Shown in pieces: positions 1-6,194 of a DNA stretch of 44,434 nucleotides (position 1 is its first letter; the number at the start of each line of letters is the position of its first letter). The notes beneath the pieces are model-generated. The model was given only the letters and a program-made list of their open reading frames with translations, had not been told where the DNA came from and did not search any database. Origin of the DNA: a virus; the IMG/VR virus record IMGVR_UViG_3300009128_000036, positions 1-44,434 of that record; one strand, given 5' to 3'. The translations under genes and the position numbers were made by a program.

Positions 1-125
1 GCATCCCAATCTGCTTCTATCTCAAGCAAATATTTATCAAGTTCTTCAGCAATGATTTGTTCTAAAAGAAGGCTCTTGACCTCTTCTAAAACAATCTGTC
101 GAAGTCTTGCTTCTGTGATGTTCAT
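1..125 (-). CDS. Small helical protein, N-terminal part only (runs off left edge)
   Basis: Only the first 41 codons are in the window; the gene continues past base 1. The ATG is at 125-123 and lies 1 nt downstream of the primase stop codon, so the two genes are probably co-translated from the primase mRNA. The visible peptide begins MNITEARLRQIVLEEVK and is rich in Glu, Leu and Ile, predicting an amphipathic helix. Short proteins opening with a similar 'ITxxxLRxIVxEE' motif are common in large marine phages, from memory, and have no assigned function. Nothing in the visible part indicates an enzyme. The coding call is supported by the tight spacing and same-strand context. Confidence 0.6.
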   Translation of the reverse strand, partial: MNITEARLRQIVLEEVKSLLLEQIIAEELDKYLLEIEADWD

Positions 126-126
126 A

Positions 127-1065
127 TTAAACCGCCGATAGTAAATCTAGCAGTAAATAGTTGTCTCTATCGATAAAGGACGCTTTATTCTTTCTTTCAA
201 AAAACACTTCTTTCGGCATTGAGCCTACATCTTCGTACCCAGAAATATCAATCTTGTAAAGTTCAATATCATATCGCAAAAGCATTTCAATGATCCTTCT
301 CTCTTTGTTGGCTGCGTCCGGATCAAGTGCGACGTAGATTGGGGTGTCGTTTCGTACAATCTTTCGTAATAAGTCGGATCCGGGTCGTAAGGTTGAGCCC
401 AATATAGGAACAGCATTTCCGGCGACCAATGCATCAAATACTCCTTCAACCAATACTAGGTCTCTATTCCAGTCAATATATAGGTCGTTAAACACTATAT
501 CCTTGGATGCTCTTGGGTTTTTATACTTATAGGAGTCCCCAGTATAGGATCTCGCGATAAAGTAGCTACAATCGCCATCTTCGTCAAAAGACGGTATAAT
601 GATTCGGTTGCGATATTCACCACTAAAACAAAAACCAATCTTCCACTTAATTATGTCTTCTTTTGTAAGTCCTCTTTTGAGTAAATATTTGAGGGCGTAA
701 GCACCTGTTGCTGGGACTTTGTTTGTGCAGAGTGTTGTGAATTCTTCTGGTAATTGTATTTTTTCACTCCTTGTTTCAGGCTCATGTTCATCAAAGAGTT
801 CATTAAACTTTTCCAAGTCTGTCCGAACTGTAATTTCGTCCCAGCGCTGGAGTTGTGTAAAAGAACCAAAACGCCTAATAACACGCCTAATATTACGACC
901 GCGATAATCACAAACCCAACACTTAAAAGCATTTTTATCCAAATTAATAGAGAACTTACGCTTGTGATGATTGCATGCAGGACACGTGAAAAGAAGTTCC
1001 TGTCCTTTGCCAATGTTGTTTCCAAACGTTTCATATAATATTCTCTTTGCTTCTTTCTTATTCAT
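127..1065 (-). CDS. DnaG-type DNA primase (zinc ribbon + Toprim)
   Basis: This 312-aa protein should synthesise RNA primers for lagging-strand replication in the infected cell. An N-terminal zinc ribbon is visible: C28-x2-C31 and C49-x2-C52 within the first 55 residues, matching the template-recognition domain of DnaG/T7 gp4 primases. A Toprim core follows, with the acidic motif VEGVFDA (E207, D211) and the DPD motif (D248, D250) that bind metal in this family. There is no helicase domain after it, so a separate helicase is expected elsewhere. It is shorter than bacterial DnaG (about 600 aa) but within phage range. The ATG at 1065 is preceded by GAGGG (1069-1073) and by a good sigma-70-type promoter at 1080-1108. 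It lies downstream of a terminator, so it starts a new transcript. Confidence 0.9.
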   Translation of the reverse strand: MNKKEAKRILYETFGNNIGKGQELLFTCPACNHHKRKFSINLDKNAFKCWVCDYRGRNIRRVIRRFGSFTQLQRWDEITVRTDLEKFNELFDEHEPETRSEKIQLPEEFTTLCTNKVPATGAYALKYLLKRGLTKEDIIKWKIGFCFSGEYRNRIIIPSFDEDGDCSYFIARSYTGDSYKYKNPRASKDIVFNDLYIDWNRDLVLVEGVFDALVAGNAVPILGSTLRPGSDLLRKIVRNDTPIYVALDPDAANKERRIIEMLLRYDIELYKIDISGYEDVGSMPKEVFFERKNKASFIDRDNYLLLDLLSAV

Positions 1066-1079
1066 ATGCCCTCAAAGCA

Positions 1080-1108
1080 AATTTATCATGAATCAATGTC
1101 CATGTCAA
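1080..1108 (-). promoter_or_regulatory. Sigma-70-like promoter for the primase gene
   Basis: Read on the minus strand, a perfect -35 box TTGACA (1108-1103) is followed by a 17-nt spacer and a -10 box TAAATT (1085-1080, 4 of 6 consensus). It starts about 3 nt after the terminator hairpin that ends the FKBP transcript. The predicted start near 1073 would leave only about 8 nt of leader before the primase ATG at 1065, and the GAGGG at 1069-1073 would sit at the extreme 5' end. This is unusual but consistent with a near-leaderless mRNA. The match is to host housekeeping sigma, not to a T4-type late promoter. Confidence 0.75.
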
Positions 1109-1110
1109 GT

Positions 1111-1135
1111 AAAAACCCCGCCGAAGCGGGGTTTT
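1111..1135 (-). terminator. Intrinsic terminator with UUCG tetraloop after the FKBP gene
   Basis: On the minus strand a perfect stem (AAAACCCCGC paired with GCGGGGTTTT) closes on a TTCG loop and ends in a run of five T. The C(UUCG)G loop is exceptionally stable. The hairpin begins about 5 nt after the FKBP stop codon (1142-1140). Because the stem is flanked by A and T tracts it could act in both directions, but no plus-strand gene approaches it. It isolates the FKBP transcript from the primase transcript. Confidence 0.9.
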
Positions 1136-1139
1136 AATT

Positions 1140-1718
1140 TTACTGTGCTTGTAAGGCGTCAATAATTTGGGCCTTAGTAGACTTTGTGTTGACCGGCAAG
1201 CCTCGCGACTTTGCAACTTCAAGAAGTTCAGACTTCTTCATACTAACACTCCAGTCAGTGAATGTAATATTGTCTTCGTCTGTTGCTAAGCCTTTAGTAA
1301 CGCTCATCAATTCGATCTCAAAAGTTAACTCTTCTCCGGCTAGCGGATGATTAAGGTTTAATACAACCTCGTCTTCTAAGATCTCGTGAATCTTGGCTAA
1401 AAAAGTCCCTTGGGGGCCATTTCCCTGAACTACCTCCCCTACCACAAAATCAAAACCATCACCAAAAGCTGATTTCGGTGCTGGACGAAGTGCGTCAGGG
1501 TTTATAGGTCCGTAGGCTTCTTCTGGGGAGAGTTGGACTACAGTCTTTTCCCCCTCGGTCATGCCGACGACGGCATTCTCAAAACCTTCAATCATGGTTC
1601 CGGTACCAAGATTAAAATTTAAAGTTTCGCCACGTGTGCGTGAGTTGTCAAATTCGGTACCATCAATCAAGGTACCTCTGTAATGGACACTAACTCTGTG
1701 TCCTGTTTCTGCTTTCAT
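1140..1718 (-). CDS. FKBP-type peptidyl-prolyl isomerase (SlyD-like) with SAP/HeH-like C-terminal helix pair
   Basis: The 192-aa product is a predicted cytoplasmic prolyl cis-trans isomerase and folding helper. Residues 1-65 give the FKBP half (VHYRGTLIDGTEFDNS, then GTGTMIEGFENAVVGM). Residues about 68-115 form an insert-in-flap chaperone domain (PEEAYG start). Residues 121-137 carry the SlyD hallmark NHPLAGEELTF. SlyD's His-rich metal tail is absent. Instead residues 159-190 (MKKSELLEVAKSRGLPV then TKAQIIDAL) form a SAP/HeH-like helix-extended-helix, often a nucleic-acid-binding element. The ATG at 1718 has AGGAG at 1725-1729, 6 nt upstream. The gene has its own promoter (1755-1783) and terminator (1111-1135). 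It lies between resolvase and primase, and its client protein is not apparent from context. Confidence 0.9.
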   Translation of the reverse strand: MKAETGHRVSVHYRGTLIDGTEFDNSRTRGETLNFNLGTGTMIEGFENAVVGMTEGEKTVVQLSPEEAYGPINPDALRPAPKSAFGDGFDFVVGEVVQGNGPQGTFLAKIHEILEDEVVLNLNHPLAGEELTFEIELMSVTKGLATDEDNITFTDWSVSMKKSELLEVAKSRGLPVNTKSTKAQIIDALQAQ

Positions 1719-1724
1719 TTTTAT

Positions 1725-1729
1725 CTCCT
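1725..1729 (-). promoter_or_regulatory. Ribosome binding site of the FKBP gene
   Basis: On the minus strand AGGAG lies 6 nt before the ATG at 1718, a strong Shine-Dalgarno at ideal spacing. It fixes the start codon and, with the promoter and terminator, completes a self-contained expression unit. Confidence 0.8.
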
Positions 1730-1754
1730 AGGTTGATGAAAGAACATCATGTGT

Positions 1755-1783
1755 AAGATAACACACAAAGATTTGTTTGTCAA
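1755..1783 (-). promoter_or_regulatory. Sigma-70-like promoter for the FKBP gene
   Basis: On the minus strand TTGACA (1783-1778) is separated by exactly 17 nt from TATCTT (1760-1755, 4 of 6 match to TATAAT). The -35 box contains the TGA stop codon of the upstream resolvase gene (1782-1780), so promoter and coding sequence share bases. The predicted start near 1748 leaves about 30 nt of leader containing the AGGAG site. No terminator separates it from the resolvase gene, so read-through transcription is also possible. Confidence 0.75.
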
Positions 1784-2337
1784 GAACATTCTGTGTTATA
1801 GCCGGCTTGGGCTATTATAATAGCATCTGCTCTATCGTAAGATTCTGGCTTAGGGTTTCCGTGCCTTGTATATTCAATTTTGAATGCTGGCTCGTTTTCT
1901 AATAGATGTTTTAATACTACTTGCTTAGCCTTTTGTCCGCGTGGGACTTTAATTCCAGCTAGCTTTCTAGCGGAGGTGGCGCCGAGAAATTTGGGCTTAA
2001 TTTCAAAAAGCTCATAAACAATCCAAGACACAATTCCATTAAATTTTTGCAATGTAGCCATAGTTTTAGCGGACGAACCGCCAGAATTAAAAAATGTAAA
2101 AGGCTGCTCAATATAAATATGTTCAATGGGATATTCAGAATTTCCAAGACGTCCTACATCTTCGTTGTTACACTGATACATTTCAAACAAATCTAGCAGC
2201 TTCTCTTTTATAGCTACAGTTTTATCAAACACATCTTTGTATTTTCTTAGATCAATTGAATCATAAAAAACTAATTGACCTTCAGCTACGATAGCAAAAC
2301 CAGTAATACTGGTGCTAATATCAATTCCCAAAACCAT
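1780..2337 (-). CDS. RuvC-type Holliday junction resolvase
   Basis: This 185-aa protein is a predicted crossover-junction endodeoxyribonuclease that would cleave four-way or branched DNA during recombination-dependent replication and packaging. The RNase-H-like fold is visible from the opening beta strand MVLGIDISTSITGFAIV. The four family acids can be placed as D6, E77 (IYIEQPF), D168 and D171 (YDRADAIIIA), the canonical D-E-D-D set, so it should be active. The start ATG at 2337 lies 1 nt after the stop of the zincin-like gene, with AGGG inside that gene as a likely ribosome site. Length is close to bacterial RuvC (about 170 aa). Confidence 0.85.
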   Translation of the reverse strand: MVLGIDISTSITGFAIVAEGQLVFYDSIDLRKYKDVFDKTVAIKEKLLDLFEMYQCNNEDVGRLGNSEYPIEHIYIEQPFTFFNSGGSSAKTMATLQKFNGIVSWIVYELFEIKPKFLGATSARKLAGIKVPRGQKAKQVVLKHLLENEPAFKIEYTRHGNPKPESYDRADAIIIAQAGYNTECS

Positions 2338-2338
2338 T

Positions 2339-2680
2339 TTAAACCCTATATTTTCGCCAACTATATGGTTTTCTATTATCTAAATAGCTCTCGTTGAACA
2401 TCTGAGCATATGCTTCTTGCTCAAAACGAATCCTGCGATATGCTAATTCTTTATCTCGGAACTTTATATACCCTCTCAGGTAATCCCAACCATATAACAT
2501 ATAAAAGAATACCACAAAAAGTTCTTTTTGTTGAGCAATATGTATGCTTTCGTGATTTAAAACATCCTCGGACATTTCTTCGCGAGCTATAATAAATGGA
2601 TATAATGTAATTGCACAGATGTCAACTACCCAAGAAATCGCTTTCAAAAATTTTGGAGCTATTATTAATATTGGCTTCAT
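2339..2680 (-). CDS. Small HExxH zincin-like putative metallopeptidase
   Basis: The 113-aa product contains NHESIHIAQQ, a HExxH zinc motif (H43, E44, H47). About 40 residues later comes FEQEAYAQ (E87, E89), a plausible third glutamate ligand, which is the gluzincin pattern. Hydrophobic stretches at about 10-31 and 53-66 (ELFVVFFYMLYGW) suggest membrane association. No dedicated partner is visible. Its start overlaps the stop of the 431-aa structural gene by 1 nt (TAATG), so translation is probably coupled. It could act on the host envelope or on a virion protein, but substrate and localisation are unknown. Peptidase activity is inferred only from the motif. Confidence 0.65.
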   Translation of the reverse strand: MKPILIIAPKFLKAISWVVDICAITLYPFIIAREEMSEDVLNHESIHIAQQKELFVVFFYMLYGWDYLRGYIKFRDKELAYRRIRFEQEAYAQMFNESYLDNRKPYSWRKYRV

Positions 2681-3975
2681 TATATGTCTATCTTCAATTT
2701 AAACGAATAATCGTCATCTTCATTTTTCAGTACTGGATTAGCTAAAGTTGCCACACCCATTAAGTTTTTATGTTCGTCATATATTGCAATTCTTGAAATA
2801 TACACTTGTCTTTTAAAATCAGCATTGTGCCCCATATAGCTTGACGATACTACATTAGCTATCAATTTATTTTCATTTTCCTGATAAACTTGGGACGAGG
2901 AAATCGCGATTTTCTTTTGTCCATATTTTATATATGACGGATTATTAGAATAATTCACTTCGCCCTTTTTGGCATGCGCAAACATGGTGACAACCTGTGT
3001 GTCTGTTTGTCCCCTAAAAGACAGATTAAAAGAAGCAGACACAAAATTTCCGCCGGCGGTCGTTTGATTAACACCATCTAGCGCGCCGGCTCCGAAATAG
3101 ATCCAGCGCGGCCTGTCGCTGGTTGTATCGCTTTTGATCGGAATGGAATCACCCTCAAGTTGCCAAGATCCTGTTAACAATAGGAAGCCTTCATCGTAAA
3201 GAACAACGCCGGCCACAGAACCTGAGCCAGTAGAGCCTGCGGGCCCGACTTGTACAAGTTCTCCATTTCGCTTTTCATCTCTAAGTTCGCCAACAAGTGA
3301 GCCTGTAAAATACCACTTGAGAGAAACTGTGCCGGGTTGCAACTGGGTGCCATAAAATATTGACGGTATGGAAACTAAGTTAATAATTTGGTTGTCTTTG
3401 TTCCAGTTCCAGTATACACCATCAGCGGCATCCATAGCGCCGCCTTGTGATTCTACTAGATAGTGACGACTTCGAGTCTCTCCATAAAAATTTAACCGGT
3501 TCTTCAAAGCAAAATAAAATGGATGAAGGGGGGCGCCGGTGGCTGTGCGGGTGCCCGTATTGGTGTCAACAACCGTATCTCTTTGACTAGGATTGGCCAT
3601 ATAATAACGGTGTATGGATGCTGACATTGGGTAGCTACTGGTTATAGTATCACCAAAGACGAATTCATTACTATAGCTAGCAGGACTAGCTGTTCTGAAG
3701 CTGGCGCCGGCGGAATCCTTTGTGATAAACGGATAAATTGACTTCGCGGTCGACGGCTTTGCAGGTGTGCCGCGGTCAATTACACGATCAATATTATACT
3801 CGTATAAACTTATGTGGCCTTCTGGAACATTATAAACGTCGTGCGATAAGACACCAGATTGTTCTGGTATGCTATTGTAAAATACACGACTATCAAATAT
3901 TAAAAACTCAACGCGAGGATGGGCTCGCATTGTGTTGATTATAATATCTTTGTCCGAGAACTTCTTTAGGGACAT
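2680..3975 (-). CDS. Structural (virion/tail) protein, 431 aa, shares C-terminal module with the next gene
   Basis: I do not recognise a named family. The protein is rich in Ser, Thr, Gly and beta-prone segments, as expected for a tail or fibre-associated protein. Residues 336-431 form a module also found at the end of the 374-aa protein encoded just upstream: YSNNPSYI, then YISRIAIYDEHKNLMGVATLANPVLK, ending in FKLKIDI. The paralogue has YSTNPTYV, ITTVGMYSAAGELLATAKLSEPLRK and LRVRLDY at the same places. The middle section (about 150-330) contains alternating hydrophobic strands with no catalytic motif. The ATG at 3975 follows AAGGGGGG. It is the last large structural gene before the replication genes. 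Confidence 0.75.
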   Translation of the reverse strand: MSLKKFSDKDIIINTMRAHPRVEFLIFDSRVFYNSIPEQSGVLSHDVYNVPEGHISLYEYNIDRVIDRGTPAKPSTAKSIYPFITKDSAGASFRTASPASYSNEFVFGDTITSSYPMSASIHRYYMANPSQRDTVVDTNTGTRTATGAPLHPFYFALKNRLNFYGETRSRHYLVESQGGAMDAADGVYWNWNKDNQIINLVSIPSIFYGTQLQPGTVSLKWYFTGSLVGELRDEKRNGELVQVGPAGSTGSGSVAGVVLYDEGFLLLTGSWQLEGDSIPIKSDTTSDRPRWIYFGAGALDGVNQTTAGGNFVSASFNLSFRGQTDTQVVTMFAHAKKGEVNYSNNPSYIKYGQKKIAISSSQVYQENENKLIANVVSSSYMGHNADFKRQVYISRIAIYDEHKNLMGVATLANPVLKNEDDDYSFKLKIDI

Positions 3976-3986
3976 AACAGCCCCCC

Positions 3987-5111
3987 TTAGTAATCCAGCC
4001 TGACGCGGAGGGTTAATTCATTTGTTGGATCTTTGCGCAGCGGCTCAGACAGCTTGGCAGTGGCTAACAGTTCGCCGGCGGCACTATACATGCCCACAGT
4101 GGTTATATATGATATTGGAATATCACTAGAGATGTTTTTAACAACAATTGAGGCGCCCGAAACATAAGTTGGGTTTGTACTATAGTTAAATTTATTCCAA
4201 GGCACACGACAGAAGAAGATGTTTGAGTTAATTTCTGTTGTGTTGTTGAAAGCAATGTTCGTGATCCTGTGGCGTAATGCGTTGCAGGCGCCTGAAATTG
4301 AGGAACCGGTCATAACCCCCAGAAGCGATTTACAACTTTCGCCCAAGTCACCACGTTGTCGTGAGAAATCTTGGCTAGCGCCTTCTGGGTGATCCTCAAA
4401 CGCTGCGCCGGCGACTTGAGCAGCTTGGAATAAAGAGGAGGTAATAACAGCAATTCCTGCTTGATAAAAGATATTTCCTACTGCAGCGGTTCCAAGTTCC
4501 GTGGCTGCTGCGCTATCAGAAAGATAAAGAATGCCATACTCACCGCCAAGTGCTGAAACAGTTCCTTGGTTGTCAGAAGCACTAACATCAGCTATAGTTA
4601 CCACTTGGCCAGCAGTTGTAGCGTCAGTCCACGAGCCAGTGGCCAGTGTCATGCTGAAAGTCCCTTTCTTAATTTGATCTTTTGTTAAAAGTCTGGAGAA
4701 ATTAACAAAAAATACTGAAAGCATCTGATTGTCGTTATCTGAGACGTCTAGATCTGATTCGAATCTTTCAACAAATTCACCTGTATCTTTACTGTACCCC
4801 AAAAGTACCTGAGCCATTGAATTGTACATATTGATTTTTTTAGCGTTCTGGATGCTTGCGGAGCCGCTGAACACACATGCTTCGTCATAGCCAACAGCAA
4901 GATCAAAAATATGATTTGCTGATGAACTTAAATAAGGGTAGTCATAGACCGACTGGAACTGACCATGGCTAAAGTTCTTAATATTTTCTCCGATATAAGA
5001 GCCGGTGCCGAACTTGTAAATTGCTCCGGTCATAGGGATTGCTTCATGAAGCAAAGTTTTTGTCGTTATGACGTCCGTACTTAAATTAAACGGCTGAAAT
5101 TGGTTAGGCAT
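3987..5111 (-). CDS. Structural (virion/tail) protein, 374 aa
   Basis: The product is a predicted virion component of unknown exact role. It opens with a region rich in aromatic and small residues (IGENIKNFSHGQFQSVYDYPYL). A Ser/Ala/Thr-rich middle follows (about 155-260, low in charge). Its C-terminal about 70 residues are homologous to those of the 431-aa protein encoded 11 nt downstream, which implies a duplicated attachment or assembly module. The C-terminus ends in LRVRLDY, a pattern I associate with marine phage structural proteins. The ATG at 5111 has GGAG a few bases upstream and lies 12 nt after the stop of the 343-aa gene. No enzymatic motif is visible. Confidence 0.75.
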   Translation of the reverse strand: MPNQFQPFNLSTDVITTKTLLHEAIPMTGAIYKFGTGSYIGENIKNFSHGQFQSVYDYPYLSSSANHIFDLAVGYDEACVFSGSASIQNAKKINMYNSMAQVLLGYSKDTGEFVERFESDLDVSDNDNQMLSVFFVNFSRLLTKDQIKKGTFSMTLATGSWTDATTAGQVVTIADVSASDNQGTVSALGGEYGILYLSDSAAATELGTAAVGNIFYQAGIAVITSSLFQAAQVAGAAFEDHPEGASQDFSRQRGDLGESCKSLLGVMTGSSISGACNALRHRITNIAFNNTTEINSNIFFCRVPWNKFNYSTNPTYVSGASIVVKNISSDIPISYITTVGMYSAAGELLATAKLSEPLRKDPTNELTLRVRLDY

Positions 5112-5123
5112 TAGTAAACTCCA

Positions 5124-6155
5124 TTATACTTTCCTTACTACTCTAATAGGTATGTGTGCTGTGACACCTGATGTTTTTCCAACTACGTACACAATGGTAT
5201 CAATATAATCGTATGTGTTTCCATCGCCAAAAAGATCTTGACCAACTTTACCATGTAGGGCATATTTTGCAGCACTATCCATAAGATCTGTGTGCGCGTA
5301 GAATCTCAGACTGGTTATAACACCGCTGGGGCCATTAATCATTGAGAAAAGATTCGCCTCGGTGCTACCGTCACTGCGGGCCGAGATTTGGGTAGTGACA
5401 GTGGGCACAATAGCCGTGCCGTAATTAGAAATTCCTATTCTGTTGGTGCCGGCCTTCGCTGTGCCACCAACCATCATTGTAATTTGTGCTTCACCTTCAG
5501 GGGGATAAAGCCACACAGATGTTGATGGTGAAGGGTGAGCAAGACTGGTTAGAAATCTTGTATCCATTGAAACATCCATGTTGTTGTCTATCAAATGTTG
5601 ATCTGAGAGATATGCTTGTTTGTTGACGCGGCCTTTTGTTCTCGGCGGATCAGCATTAATGGAATCAATGCCAGTCTCTACGTAGATGGCGGTATCCGCT
5701 CCGCCCGGGGCCTGATAATAACCAATACCGTTGCCGGCGCCGAAGTCATCATCCAATGCGGATCTGAGTGCGTCACCGGTGGCTGTATTGACCGCGATAT
5801 AATAGACGCTCCCGCTGGTTCTTTGGATTTGGGGTCCATCTACTGGGGCAGTCTTGTCCCAAACCTTTAATGTTGGCATGTAAAGCAAGTTCAAATTACC
5901 ATTGAAACTTACTAAACCATAGTTAATGTTTGCGTTTGATGAGGCGAAGGCCTCCAATACCGGTGTTTGCAAAATTTCTAAATCATAATATGCCGAACCG
6001 GACGGGTGGTTTTTGTTATAAATTCTATAATCAATTTCATCATCCCCTAAAGCAAATTGAGTAATTCTAAAATTACCTTCTGCCATTCTTTTGCGACCTA
6101 AATCTGTTAAAACTGCATCGAGAACAATGTCTCCGCTGTTGTCTAAAAAAGCCAT
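5124..6155 (-). CDS. Structural protein, 343 aa, with 'LTxxGR...GDDEIDY' N-terminal module
   Basis: The first 45 residues (FLDNSGDIVLDAVLTDLGRK, then GNFRITQFALGDDEIDY) match a module that recurs in virion proteins of large marine myoviruses, as I remember them. The same module, more diverged, opens the 352-aa protein at 14998-16056. The rest is beta-rich with Gly/Ser/Thr and no catalytic signature, ending in IPIRVVRKV. Preceding the ATG is AGGAGAGAGG, a long purine-rich ribosome site. It sits in the tail/fibre cluster, so a tail or baseplate-peripheral role is likely. Confidence 0.75.
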   Translation of the reverse strand: MAFLDNSGDIVLDAVLTDLGRKRMAEGNFRITQFALGDDEIDYRIYNKNHPSGSAYYDLEILQTPVLEAFASSNANINYGLVSFNGNLNLLYMPTLKVWDKTAPVDGPQIQRTSGSVYYIAVNTATGDALRSALDDDFGAGNGIGYYQAPGGADTAIYVETGIDSINADPPRTKGRVNKQAYLSDQHLIDNNMDVSMDTRFLTSLAHPSPSTSVWLYPPEGEAQITMMVGGTAKAGTNRIGISNYGTAIVPTVTTQISARSDGSTEANLFSMINGPSGVITSLRFYAHTDLMDSAAKYALHGKVGQDLFGDGNTYDYIDTIVYVVGKTSGVTAHIPIRVVRKV

Positions 6156-6194
6156 TTATTTTCCTCTCTCCTGATAAATAGTAGCCAAAATTGT

